64,000 nucleotides of DNA, from contig NW_024883013.1 of assembly GCF_019059575.1 (NCBI RefSeq), positions 85,500 through 149,499 on the forward strand, written 5' to 3'. Positions 43,901 through 55,900 of the stretch are shown here, piece by piece. Each line of letters begins with the position of its first letter. Within the stretch, counting starts at the first letter, position 1. Below the pieces are notes generated by a model. It was not told where the DNA came from and ran no database searches. It saw nothing but the letters and a program-made list of their open reading frames with translations. The stretch is from Amphibalanus amphitrite. Taxonomy: Eukaryota; Arthropoda; Thecostraca; Balanomorpha; Balanidae. Position numbers and translations under genes: made by a program.

Positions 43901-46900
43901 TTGTGGGTCCACCACCTTCCGATTACTGCTTGTACAGTACAATAACCTTTGAGCTCCTACGTATGTGTGAAGGCTGTTCAATGTTAATCAATCGCCATTC
44001 GCCACTTATGTTTTCTATTTTCGTTGCCGTTTCTATGTGCGATGTTCCACGAGTTTGCCGAGCTCGGTTATCTGACATCATCCCACTTCCGCCGTGGTGT
44101 TTGTTTCGTCAGTATAACCAAGATTACTTTACTACTCAGTATAACCGGGTGCGCTGCGCCAGATGCAGCTTTATACCCCCTCCCTCCCCTGCCTGACCTC
44201 GCCGGCAGCCTAGTCCCTAACCTCCCCAGACTGACTCCCCTGCCCTCCGCTCCCCAGACTGACTCCCCTCCCCTCCGCTCCCCAGACTGACTCCCCCTCC
44301 CCTCCGCTCCCCAGAGGACACTAGTGACGAGTTCCGGATCGCGCTCTCCTCCCTGGACGTAATGCTGATCCGACGCCGCAAGAAAATCTCCCCGCAGCGG
44401 GTCCTCTCGTTCACCAAGCGGCTGGCGTCGCTGGCTCTGAGGGCGCCCCACCCGGCCGCCGCCGCCGCACTCATGATGATCAGGGCTCTCTCCATGGTGA
44501 GGAAGGGGCTGGCGTTAGTGGGAGGCTGGGGAGGGAAGAATGTTTGTGTTTTGGCTATTTGGAATGTTCCCTAGTTTTTTTTTGGGGGGGGGGGGTCTAC
44601 ATTGGATTTCCGCATTTTATTTAGTTCGTCGAAGCTAGTTGACAAGCGACGAGCAATGGAATAGTCTGTCTGTGGCCACGTTCTATTGGCTGTCTCTCTG
44701 ACTGTTCCACTGCTCGTGCCAGGTGCACTCGTGTACGAGCCGCCTGCTGGACACGGAGTCGGTGGCCAGCGGTCTGTACCGGCCCGAGGTCGATGACCCC
44801 GAGTACTGCGGCGCCGGCAACACCCTGCTCTACGAGCTCACTGCACTCCGGGTGAGTCCCAGCGGGTCAGACCTTAGCACCACGTGGTGGGCAGCGATCC
44901 CTCAGTGGGCGTCATCGGGCTATTACGATGGGAGCCATGATTGGTGGTCTCTTTGATCTATTTTGAATTTGGGAGGCAACATCGTAAGCATCGGTGGTTC
45001 AGTGGTAGAATGCTCGCCTGCCACGCGGGCGGCCCGGGTTCGATTCCCGGCCGATGCATTTTCGACTGGCTCGTCAGGAGTTTTGTGGCTGCATACGGCC
45101 TTGGCTGCGTCTACCGCTTATCTCGGCGATAGAGCTTACCCGACTATTTTACATAGTTACAAAGCATCACAAGTCTGCAGTGGCAGGCGGTCAACCCATA
45201 CGGAGCTCTTCAGTGAATCAGATTTTGGCGCCGTTCTGCCCAACTGAAATTGTTTCCATATAATTGTTTCAAGTTGTGCAAATCCTATTTTTTCCTAGCC
45301 GTGTGTTTCATAATTGTTTATTTTGCTATTACGGCAACGGCAACCATTTAGTCCATGGACTGGCATGTTTGCCGACATAATGCATCCTTGGTTGTGCCAA
45401 TTACCCTAGTCACAGACTTCTCTATATTGCCCTAGCCTTATGTCGGTGAGGCACGGGCTATTTCTGGGAAGTGCGTCGCGCTCCCCCTCGGTGGCGCACA
45501 CATTGTGGCGTGTCGGGCTGTCCGGTCGAACTCGAGCTCTGTGGAAACTGTGTGTGGAACCTGCTGTGCCGCGAGGGTACCGGGCAGGACGTACCCCCTC
45601 CTCCCCATGTGTAGCCTATCCTCCGTCAGGTCGGTAAGCCACCGCGATCGATACGGACCGAGGTGATTGGGTCGGCTATGGAGCCTCGTTCCCAATGGTT
45701 ATAGCCTTGACACGGCACCGAATGGCCATTTATAAACAAATTCTGCTGACCGTCCATCAAAGTCGTGTTTCATTGTGACATAGACTTCTGATGAACGATT
45801 TTCAGCTGCATGTTTCGCGGCTGACGGTGTCGGTGTCATGACACCCCGCAGTTTTCGTGGGGTGCATGCAGTGTCATTAATCAGTGGCACCGTCGCTGCG
45901 AGTCCACCGATAACTACTGGAGTCCATCAATAAATATCGCCGGCCCGGAGCCCATCAATAACCACCGCCGTCCCGGAGCCTTCCACCAATAACTACCGGA
46001 GTCCACCAATAACCACCGGAGTCCACCAATAACTACCGCCGTACCGGAGCCTTCCACCAATAACTACCGGAGTCCACCAATAACTACCGCCGTAGCGGAG
46101 CCTTCCACCAATAACTACCGGAGTCCACCAATAACTACCGGAGTCCACCAATAACTACCGCCCCGGAGTCCACCAATAACTACCGCAGTCCGGGAGCCCC
46201 GACCAATAACTACCGGAGTCCCGGAGCCCAACCGATAACTATTAACTACCACCGTCCTGGAGCCCCGACCAATAACTACCGGAGTCCACCAATAACTACC
46301 GTCCCGGAGCTCACCAATAACTACCGCCGTCCCGGAGCCTTCCACCAATAACTACCGGAGTCCACCAATTACTTCTGGAGCCCACCAATAACTACCGTCC
46401 CGGAGTCCACCAATGACTACCGCCATCCCGGAGTCCACCAAGAACTACCGCTGACTCGGAGCCCTTAGGCTTAGTCCGACCGATACACGCTGCCCGCTAC
46501 TGACCTGACGGCTTCTTATAGTGTGTCCGGCGTCAATAGTTTGCTATTTTATCATATCGCCTTCCTGTAGTGAGTGCTGTACGGCAGTGCAGAATGTTCT
46601 TTGGACGTCTTTCGTGCAGACACTTTTCGAATATTTTATAGAAGCAGTCTCAAGGATATTTAGTTAATAGTTCATATTAAATCAGAATTGTGCATTTCAT
46701 TTGTCTTCGCTCGCCTCTGGTAGTTTTTTTTTTTTGAGTGATGGTAAGAAATTGAATAAAACGCGCTCTTATACATTTCTCGGTATTTATTCCTAGGTCG
46801 CCATTTTCTACTGGCTGCTTCGGAATCGGAAAGGCGTATTGGTACTACAGAGTATAGAGCATGCTATAAAAATGTGTTCCTCCAAATTATGCTGGCTGCC

Positions 46901-48504
46901 CCCATTCTATGTTTTCCGTGCCTTATGCACTGCTGCTACATTCAGTCACGGTTTATTTCCCGTACGGTGCCCTCAGCGAAGCTACCATCAGCCGGTGCGC
47001 ACTCTGGCCGCCCACGTGATGCTCTCGTGTCCAGTGCAGGGCGACTTCGCGCTGCCGGCCGCCCTTCGTCAGCAGTGAGTTATTAGTGATGTATGAAGGG
47101 TTTAGATAATTACAACCAAGTCTAACGTAAAAGATAAACTTGCAAACCATTGTATTGCTTTGTATTATTTTTTAAATATAAATTATATTATGCTTCGTCG
47201 TTTTAATAATGGTGTGATCCGCTGGCCTTTTTACTTCTTGTAGTTCCCTTGGACCCTTAACCCTGTTAGTGGCAGGCTCCTGGCTACCCCATATTAGTGG
47301 CAGGGGGGGCTGTTTACGACCCCCCCCCCCTTGATATCTCGAGATCTAACCGGCCGATTTTCAAAATTCAAACGGCATTCGATTTGGCTCAACGAGATCT
47401 ACATTTCTAAAAAAATAAAATTATAAAATGTCAATAGGGGGGTAGAGGGGGGTAAAAACGGGCAAATTGCAGATACATTTTAGACTGTTTATCACGGCCA
47501 GGTTTCTGAACCAATCTTAACGCAACTTTTGCCGATCGATAGAGAATGAACCAGGAATTCACATGGATCCTAAAAATATGCATTTTCAAAAATCATAGGC
47601 GGATACAGATCATTGAGATTGGGGGTACACAAAAAGTATAGTAAATAAGGTTTTTGTTGGTACTGTTTCTAAAAAGGGTGGCAATGGTCTTGTTATGTTA
47701 CAATTTTCTTATGAGAGAACGACTAAAATTGTATTGGTCATGCATAGGCGGTGTCAGGGCACCATGTTGGGAGGTAAAAAATAACCCCCCTTTTTGGACG
47801 CCTGGATCCGCCTATTATAGCAAAAACGTGTCAAAAGAGGATGCACAATAACTTTGTATATGTTATCACATGATACCTTTCATTCACTGTTCGTAAAACT
47901 GGTGCAGCATCGTGATCTTCGCCCAAATGACTCGCTTCACGAATAGGACCCCCAATTCCCAGTGCTCTGGAGCCGCCCCTGGTAAAGTTATGAACTTGAA
48001 ATTTTCAGGGAATGTGCCCAATTTAGTTTTAGGAAAAGTCAGAAAATTTCAGCATCGTAGCTTCAGCGGTTTCGGAGATATTCCCGAAAAACCTGAGGGG
48101 TGGATAAAAACAACCCCCCCCCTGCCACTAATAGGGTTAAACGCGTTTGTTTTATTTTACATTATGTCTATTTTTACTGATAGGTATATTTAATGTGTCG
48201 CCTGAGGCACGTTGACCGCACCACGGCTCCTACTCTCTCCAGGTCTGCGACGGACATCCTGGACATGTACAGCACTGCCGAGATGCGCTTCACGCCGGCC
48301 GTCACGCCGCCCTCCATTGTGAAGAAGCGCTCCCGCAAGGCGCGGCCGGCCGCCGCCGGCGACTCGCAGTGGCTCCTGGACCAGGAGACGGCGGCCGGCA
48401 GGGCCTCCGAGGCGCGCGTCGACTTTGCCTCGTGTCTGCGGGCAGATAGTACCGGAACTGCCTGTGCCGGGGTGTCAGGGAGACCAGAGTGGCCGCCGGG
48501 CTGA
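37960..48504 (+). CDS. NOC3L: NOC3L, nucleolar complex protein 3 (13 coding exons)
   Basis: NOC3 partners NOC2 in the nucleolus to mature and export 60S pre-ribosomes; the yeast protein is also tied to replication licensing. Exons I can join with GT/AG borders and matching phases: 37960-38230, 38742-38835, 39083-39279, 39581-39783, 40344-40619, 41422-41613, 42022-42210, 42492-42673, 43097-43308, 44315-44496, 44723-44851, 46977-47074, 48243-48504. They give 828 aa (human about 800). There is a basic N-terminus, an acidic [10 protein letters not shown] stretch (about 150), a NOC3-type N-terminal domain (about 225-320, [34 protein letters not shown]), and a CBF/Mak21-type C-terminal domain (about 540-760, [25 protein letters not shown]). 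I chose ATG 37960 because a likely acceptor (CTTCCACAG, ends 37939) excludes the in-frame ATG at 37897. No frame breaks. Confidence 0.93.
40066..40343 (+). repeat. Four tandem copies of the NOC3L exon-5 splice acceptor and exon start
   Basis: Upstream of the true exon 5 (40344) a 65-bp unit is repeated. TTCGACAACCTGTACC occurs at 40086, 40151, 40216, 40281 and finally 40344, each preceded by a CTCTCAG acceptor. In the first four copies the coding stretch breaks into TGA right after the codons for LLDLL (last variant TGTGACACTG), and only the fifth continues in frame. Using any of the first four acceptors would add a premature stop. Confidence 0.93.
40684..41191. mobile_element. 508-bp hAT-like MITE in NOC3L intron 5
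   Basis: Perfect terminal inverted repeats starting CAGACATGTGCATGGATC, with an 8-bp target duplication CTCATCAG at 40676-40683 and 41192-41199. The TSD length and CAG start fit hAT. The interior is built of degenerate GATCATAGATCC words in both orientations, so the whole element is strongly self-complementary. No coding capacity. Confidence 0.88.
44219..44314 (+). repeat. Tandem acceptor-like repeats before NOC3L exon 10
   Basis: About three to four ~31-bp copies of CTCCCCTCCGCTCCCCAG followed by ACTGACTC, ending in the true acceptor at 44314. Each copy supplies a good polypyrimidine tract and a CAG. The true site differs only in being followed by AGGACACT. Confidence 0.85.
44988..45058 (+). 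tRNA. tRNA-Gly (GCC)
   Basis: 71-nt cloverleaf. The acceptor stem pairs GCATCGG with CCGATGC, the B box is GGTTCGATTCC, and the anticodon arm (45013-45029) carries GCC at 45020-45022. No intron. A TTTT run right after the gene (from 45059) can end Pol III transcription. It lies in the sense direction in intron 11 of NOC3L, between exons ending 44851 and starting 46977. Confidence 0.97.
45900..46465. repeat. ~20-bp minisatellite in NOC3L intron 11
   Basis: About 25 irregular copies of GAGTCCACCAATAACTACCG, with interspersed longer variants carrying CCGTCCCGGAGCCTT. It spans roughly 570 bp, and the unit's regular CGG/CCG content makes it GC-rich against the surrounding intron. Confidence 0.9.
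47261..48136. mobile_element. piggyBac-like non-autonomous element (876 bp) in NOC3L intron 12
   Basis: TTAA at 47257-47260 and 48137-48140 flank terminal repeats CCCTGTTAGTGGCAGG (left) and CCCTATTAGTGGCAGG (right end, reverse complement). There are poly-G/poly-C stretches inside both ends and no transposase. The stretch 48028-48105 (TTTAGGAAAAGTCAGAAAAT onward) matches the reverse complement of 3105-3172 in the element at 3066-4054, so the two are related families despite different TIRs. It ends about 100 bp before exon 13. Confidence 0.9.
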
Positions 48505-48855
48505 CGGTGTTACGAATTGTGAATACAGATATTGTGGGAACCGAAACTGTTTGGTCTGCAGGCAGGTGAAGAAGGGCTTGATGGCGGGAAGTTTACATAT
48601 TCATCTTTTTTGTTTGAATGCTTTGTCCGCCAAATTCATGTGATGGGAAGACCAATGCGATTATATTTCAGACGAAACGATTGTATGCATACTGGTAATA
48701 ACGTTTCATTTTTCACTTCTGTCATCTGAAGAAACATATTTGAGGCAAAGACAAAAATTAAAAAGCAGTCGAAACAATGCATGGATCGCATGGAATTCAG
48801 TTTGAATTTTGCGACATTTGGTCTGCGTCATTAATGATGTATGCAACACTGAGTA
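48505..48855. other. NOC3L 3' flank
   Basis: Presumed 3' UTR and downstream sequence, AT-rich. I see no canonical AATAAA close to the stop codon, so the poly(A) site is unplaced. The foldback element's target duplication starts at 48856. Confidence 0.4.
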
Positions 48856-49039
48856 CCCTGCAATATGTCCATAAAGTTAGCGTCGTATTCGTATTCGGAT
48901 TCAAATTCGAGTAATGATTTCGCTCAAAATTGGCATACAGATAGCCCATGGCACGCTGAGTTCGAAAATGGTGACCTTTTTTTCCTAGGTCAAACCGTTT
49001 GACCTTGAGAGGTCAAAATACTGCGTACCCTGTAGAATC

Positions 49040-52000
49040 TTTGTTTATGGTCCGATTTGAAAAATTCGACCACCAGTGTGTTCGTCTCATCGAGAAGCAG
49101 TAGCACATTCAAAAAAATCCGAGGTCAAGGTCATAGGTCAAGGTCAAGGTCACTTTAAAAAACGCCGTACCCTATAAAATCTTCATTTTTGGAGCTATCG
49201 GAAAATTTCGGCCACCACTGTGTTCGTCATCGAGAAGCAGTAGCACATTCGAAAAAATCCGAGGTCAAGGTCATAGGTCAAGGTCAAGGTCACTTTAAAC
49301 GTTAATTTTAGTCCCCGTACCCTGTAGAATCTTTCTTTATGGTCCGATTTAAAAATTTCGGCCACCACTGTGTTCGTCTCATCGAGAAGCAGTAGCACAT
49401 TCGAAAAAATCCGAGGTCAAGGTCATAGGTCAAGGTCAAGGTCACTTTAAACGTTAATTTTAGTCCCCGTACCCTGTAGTCTTTGTTTATGGTCCGATTT
49501 GAAAATTTCGGCCACCACTGTGTTCGTATCATCGAGATGCAGTAGCACATTCGAAAAAATCCGAGGTCAAGGTCATAGGTCAAGGTCAAGGTCACTTCAA
49601 ACGTTAATTTTAGTCCCCGTACCCTGTAGAATCTTTGTTTATGGTCCGATTTAAAAATTTCGGCCACCACTGTGTTCGTCTCATCGAGAAGCAGTAGCAC
49701 ATTTGAAAAAAATCCGAGGTCAAGGTCATAGGTCAAGGTCAAGGTCACTTTAAACATTAATTTTAGTCCCCGTACCCTGTAGAATCTTTGTTTATGGTCC
49801 GATTTGAAAATTTCGGCCACCACTGTGTTCGTCTCATCGAGAAGCAGTAGCACATTCGAAAAAATCCGAGGTCAAGGTCATAGGTCAAGGTCAAAGTCAC
49901 TTTAAACGTTAATTTTAGTCCCCGTACCCTGTAGAATCTTTGTTTATGGTCCGATTTGAAAATTTCGGCCACCACTGTGTTCGTCTCATCGAGAAGCAGT
50001 AGCACATTCGAAAAAATCCGAGGTCAAGGTCATAGGTCAAGGTCAAGGTCACTTTAAACGTTAATTTTAGTCCCCGGACCCTGTAGAATCTTTGTTTATG
50101 GTCCGATTTCAAAATTTCGGCCACCACTGTGTTCGTCTCATCGAGAAGCAGTAGCACATTTGAAAAAATCCGAGGTCAAGGTCAAAGGTCAAGGTCAAGG
50201 TCACTTTAAACGTTAATTTTAGTCCCCGTACCCTGTAGAATCTTTGTTTATGGTCCGATTTGAAAATTTCGGCCACCACTGTGTTCGTCTCATCGAGAAG
50301 CAGTAGCACATTCGAAAAATCCGAGGTCAAGGTCATAGGTCAAGGTCAAGGTCACTTTAAACGTTAATTTTAGTCCCCGTACCCTAAAATCTTCATTTTG
50401 GAGTTATCGGAAAATTTCGGCCACCACTGTGTTCGTCTCATCGAGAAGCAGTAGCACATTCGAAAAAATCCGAGGTCAAGGTCATAGGTCAAGGTCAAGG
50501 TCACTTTAAACGTTAATTTTAGTCCCCGTACCCTGTAGAATCTTTGTTTATGGTCCGATTTGAAAATTTCGGCCACCACTGTGTTCGTCTCATCGAGAAG
50601 CAGTAGCACATTTGAAAAAATCCGAGATCAAGGTCATAGGTCAAGGTCAAGGTCACTTTAAAAATCGCCGTACCCTATAAAATCTTCATTTTGGAGCTAT
50701 CGGAAAATTTCGGCCACCACTGGTTCGTCTCATCAAGAAGCAGTAGCACATTCGAAAAAAATCCGAGGTCAAGGTCATAGGTCAAGGTCAAGGTCACTTT
50801 AAACGTTAATTTTAGTCCCCGTACCCTGTAGAATCTTTGTTTATGGTCCGATTTGAAAATTTCGGCCACCACTGTGTTCGTCTCATCGAGAAGCAGTAGC
50901 ACATTCGAAAAAATCCGAGTTCAAGGTCATAGGTCAAGGTCAAGGTCACTTTAAACGTTAATTTTAGTCCCCGTACCCTGTAGAATCTTTGTTTATGGTC
51001 CGATTTGAAAATTTCGGCCACCACTGTGTTCGTCTCATCGAGATGCAGTAGCACATTCGAAAAAATCCGAGGTCAAGGTCATAGGTCAAGGTCAAGGTCA
51101 CTTTAAACGTTAATTTTAGTCCCCGTACCCTGTAGAATCTTTGTTTATGGTCCGATTTTAAAATTTCGGCCACCACTGTGTTCGTCTCATCGAGAAGCAG
51201 TAGCACATTTGAAAAAATCCGAGGTCAATGTCATAGGTCAAGGTCAAGGTCACTTTAAACGTTAATTTTAGTCCCCCTACCCTATAAAATCTTCATTTTT
51301 GGAGCTATCGGAAAATTTCGGCCACCACTATGTTTGTCTCATCGAGAAGCAGTAGCACATTCAAAAAAATCCGAGGTCAAGGTCATAGGTCAAGGTCAAA
51401 GTCACTTTAAACGTTAATTTTAGTCCCCGTACCCTATAAAATCTTCATTTTTGGAGCTATCGGAAAATTTCAGCCACCACTGTGTTCATCTCATCGAGAA
51501 GCAGTAGCACATTCGAAAAAATCCGAGGTCAAGGTCATAGGTCAAGGTCAAGGTCACTTTAAAAATCGCCGTACCCTATAAAATCTTCATTTTTGGAGCT
51601 ATCGGAAAATTTCGGGCACCACTGTGTTCGTCTCATCGAGAAGCAGTAGCACATTTGAAAAAATCCGAGGTCAAGGTCATAGGTCAAGGTCAAGGTCACT
51701 TTAAACGTTAATTTTAGTCCCCGTACCCTGTAGAATCTTTGTTTATGGTCCGATTTAAAAATTTCGGCCACCACTGTGTTCGTCTCATCGAGAAGAAGTA
51801 GCACATTCGAAAAAATCCGAGGTCAAGGTCATAGGTCAAGGTCAAGGTCACTTTAAACGTTAGTTCCAGTCCCCGTACCCTGTAGAATCTTTGTTTATGG
51901 TCCGATTTGAAAATTCTGGCCACCACTGTGTTCGTCTCATCGAGAAGCAGTAGCACATTCGAAAAAATCCGAGGTCAAGGTCATAGGTCAAGGTCAAGGT

Positions 52001-52762
52001 CACTTTAAACGTTAATTTTAGTCCCCGTACCCTGTAGAATCTTTGTTTATGGTCCGATTTGAAAATTTCCGCCACCACTGTGTTCGTTTCATCGAGAAGC
52101 AGTAGCACATTTGAAAAAATCCGAGGTCAAGGTCATAGGTCAAGGTCAAGGTCACTTTAAACGTTAATTTTAGTCCCCGTACCCTCTAGAATCTTTGTTT
52201 ATGGTCCGATTTGAAAATTTCGGCCACCACTGTGTTCGTCTCATCGAGAAGCAGTAGCACATTCGAAAAAATCCGAGGTCAAGGTCATAGGTCAAGGTCA
52301 AGGTCACTTTAAACGTTACTTTTAGTCCCCGTACCCTGTAGAATCTTTGTTTATGGTCCGATTTGAAAATTTCGGCCACCACTGTGTTCGTCTCATCGAG
52401 AAGCAGTAGCACATTCGAAAAAAATCCGAGGTCAAGGTCATAGGTCAAGGTCAAGGTCACTTTAAACGTTAATTTTAGTCCCCGTACCCTGTAGAATCTT
52501 TGTTTATGGTCCGATTTGAAAATTTCGGCCACCACTGTGTTCGTCTCATCGAGAAGCAGTAGCACATTCGAAAAAATCCGAGGTCAAGGTCATAGGTCAA
52601 GGTCAAGGTCACTTTAAACGTTAATTTTAGTCCCCGTACCCTGTAGAATCTTTGTTTATGGTCCGATTTGAAAATTTCGGCCACCACTGTGTTCGTCTCA
52701 TCGAGAAGCAGTAGCACATTTGAAAAAATCCGAGGTCAAGGTCATAGGTCAAGGTCAAGGTC
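49040..52762 (-). repeat. Foldback left arm: ~24 copies of 152-bp unit
   Basis: Each unit has CCACCACTGTGTTCGTCTC, GAAGCAGTAGCACATTCG, a cluster of five AGGTCA hexamers, then ACGTTAATTTTAG and GTACCCTGTAGAATC. Two variants of one segment alternate irregularly: GAATCTTTGTTTATGGTCCG (type A, the majority) and AAATCTTCATTTTTGGAGC (type B, for example near 49180, 50385, 50685, 51290, 51440 and 51580). Confidence 0.93.
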
Positions 52763-52939
52763 GAATTTTTCAAATCGGACCATAAACAAAGATTCTACAG
52801 GGTACGCAGTATTTTGACCTCTCAAGGTCAAACGGTTTGACCTAGGAAAAAAAGGTCACCATTTTCGAACTCAGCGTGCCATGGGCTATCTGTATGCCAA
52901 TTTTGAGCGAAATCATTACTCGAATTTGAATCCGAATTT
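52763..52939 (+). repeat. Internal copy of the foldback right terminus at the arm junction
   Basis: Matches 58256-58434 (GGTCGAATTTTTCAAATC, through CAGCGTGCCATGGGCTATC, to AATTTGAATCCGAAT) in the same orientation as the right end, but lacks the outermost ~28 bp. It sits exactly where the left arm stops and the right arm begins. Confidence 0.9.
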
Positions 52940-55900
52940 TAACGTTTAAAGTGACCTTGACCTTGACCTATGACCTTGACCTCGGATTTTTTCGAATGTG
53001 CTACTGCTTCTCGATGAGACAAACACAGTGGTGGCTGAAATTTTCCTATAGCTCCAAAAGAAGATTTTATAGGGTACGGGGACTAAAATTAACGTTTAAA
53101 GTGACCTTGACCTTGACCTATGACCTTGACCTCGGATTTTTTCGAATGTGCTACTGCTTCTCGATGCGACGAACACAGTGGTGGCCGAAATTTTCAAATC
53201 GGACCATAAACAAAGGTTCTACAGAGTACGGGGACTAAAATTAACGTTTAAAGTGACCTTGACCTTGACCTATGACCTTGACCTCGGATTTTTTCGAATG
53301 TGCTACTGCTTCTCGATGAGACGAACACAGTGGTGGCCGAAATTTTCAAATCGGACCATAAACAAAGATTCTACAGGGTACGGGGACTAAAATTAACGTT
53401 TAAAGTGACCTTGACCTTGACCTATGACCTTGACCTCGGATTTTTTCGAATGTGCTACTGCTTCTCGATGAGACAAAACAGTGGTGGCTGAAATTTTCCT
53501 AGCTCCAAAAATGAAGATTTTATAGGGTACGGGGACTAAAATTAACGTTTAAAGTGACCTTGACCTTGACCTATGACCTTGACCTCGGATTTTTTCGAAT
53601 GTGCTACTGCTTCTCGATGAGACGAACACAGTGGTGGCCGAAATTTTTAAATCGGACCATAAACAGATTCTACAGGGTACGGGGACTAAAATTAACGTTT
53701 AAAGTGACCTTGACCTTGACCTATGACCTTGACCTCGGATTTTTTCGAAGGTGCTACTGCTTCTCGATGAGACGAACACAGTGGTGGCCGAAATTTTTAA
53801 ATCGGACCATAAACAAAGATTCTACAGGGTACGGGGACTAAAATTAACGTTTAAAGTGACCTTGACCTTGACCTATGACCTTGACCTCGGATTTTTTCGA
53901 ATGTGCTACTGCTTCTCGATGAGACGAACACAGTGGTGGCCGAAATTTTCAAATCGGACCATAAACAAAGATTCTACAGGGTACGGGGACTAAAATTAAC
54001 GTTTAAAGTGACCTTGACCTTGACCTATGACCTTGATCTCGGATTTTTTCGAATGTGCTACTGCTTCTCGATGAGACGAACACAGTGGTGGCCGAAATTT
54101 CAAATCGGACCATAAACAAAGATTCTACAGGGTACGGGGACTAAAATTAACGTTTAAAGTGACCTTGACCTTGACCTATGACCTTGACCTCGGATTTTTT
54201 CGAATGTGCTACTGCTTCTCGATGAGACGAACACAGTGGTGGCCGAAATTTTCAAATCGGACCATAAACAAAGATTCTACAGGGTACGGGGACTAAAATT
54301 AACGTTTAAAGTGACCTTGACCTTGACCTATGACCTTGACCTCGGATTTTTTCAAATGTGCTACTGCTTCTCGATGAGACGAACACAGTGGTGGCCGAAA
54401 TTTTCAAATCGGACCATAAACAAAGATTCTACAGGGTACGGGGACTAAAAGTAACGTTTAAAGTGACCTTGACCTTGACCTATGACCTTGACCTCGGATT
54501 TTTTCGAATGTGCTACTGCTTCTCGATGCGACGAACACAGTGGTGGCCGAAATTTTCAAATCGGACCATAAACAAAGGTTCTACAGAGTACGGGGACTAA
54601 AATTAACGTTTAAAGTGACCTTGACCTTGACCTATGACCTTGACCTCGGATTTTTTCGAATGTGCTACTGCTTCTCGATGAGACGAACACAGTGGTGGCC
54701 GAAATTTTCAAATCGGACCATAAACAAAGATTCTACAGGGTACGGGGACTAAAATTAACGTTTAAAGTGACCTTGACCTTGACCTATGACCTTGACCTCG
54801 GATTTTTTCGAATGTGCTACTGCTTCTCGATGAGACGAACACAGTGGTGGCCGAAATTTTCAAATCGGACCATAAACAAAGATTCTACAGGGTACGGGGA
54901 CTAAAATTAACGTTTAAAGTGACCTTGACCTTGACCTATGACCTTGACCTCGGATTTTTTCGAATGTGCTACTGCTTCTCGATGAGACGAACACAGTGGT
55001 GGCCGAAATTTTTAAATCAGACCATAAACAAAGATTCTACAGGGTACGGGGACTAAAATTAACGTTTAAAGTGACCTTGACCTTGACCTATGACCTTGAC
55101 CTCGGATTTTTTCGAAGGTGCTACTGCTTCTCGATGAGACGAACACAGTGGTGGCCGAAATTTTCCGATAGCTCCAAAAATGAAGATTTTATAGGGTACG
55201 GCGATTTTAAAGTGACCTTGACCTTGACCTATGACGTTGACCTCGGATTTTTTCGAATGTGCTACTGCTTCTCGATGAAACGAACACAGTGGTGGCCGAA
55301 ATTTTCAAATCGGACCATAAACAAAGATTCTACAGGGTACGGGGACTAAAATTAACGTTTAAAGTGACCTTGACCTTGACCTATGACCTTGACCTCGGAT
55401 TTTTTCGAATGTGCTACTGCTTCTCGATGAGACGAACACAGTGGTGGCCGAAATTTTTAAATCGGACCATAAACAAAGATTCTACAGGGTACGGGGACTA
55501 AAATTAACGTTTAAAGTGACCTTGACCTTGACCTATGACCTTGACCTCGGATTTTTTTGAATGTGCTACTGCTTCTCGATGAGACGAACACAGTGGTGGC
55601 CGAAATGTTGAAATCGGACCATAAACAAAGATTCTACAGGGTACGGGACTAAAATTAACGTTTAAAGTGACCTTGACCTTGACCTATGACCTTGACCTCG
55701 GATTTTTTCGAAGGTGCTACTGCTTCTCGATGAGACGAACACAGTGGTGGCCGAAATTTTCCGATAGCTCCAAAAATGAAGATTTATAGGGTACGGCGAT
55801 TTTTAAAGTGACCTTGACCTTGACCTATGACGTTGACCTCGGATTTTTTCGAATGTGCTACTGCTTCTCGATGAAACGAACACAGTGGTGGCCGAAATTT

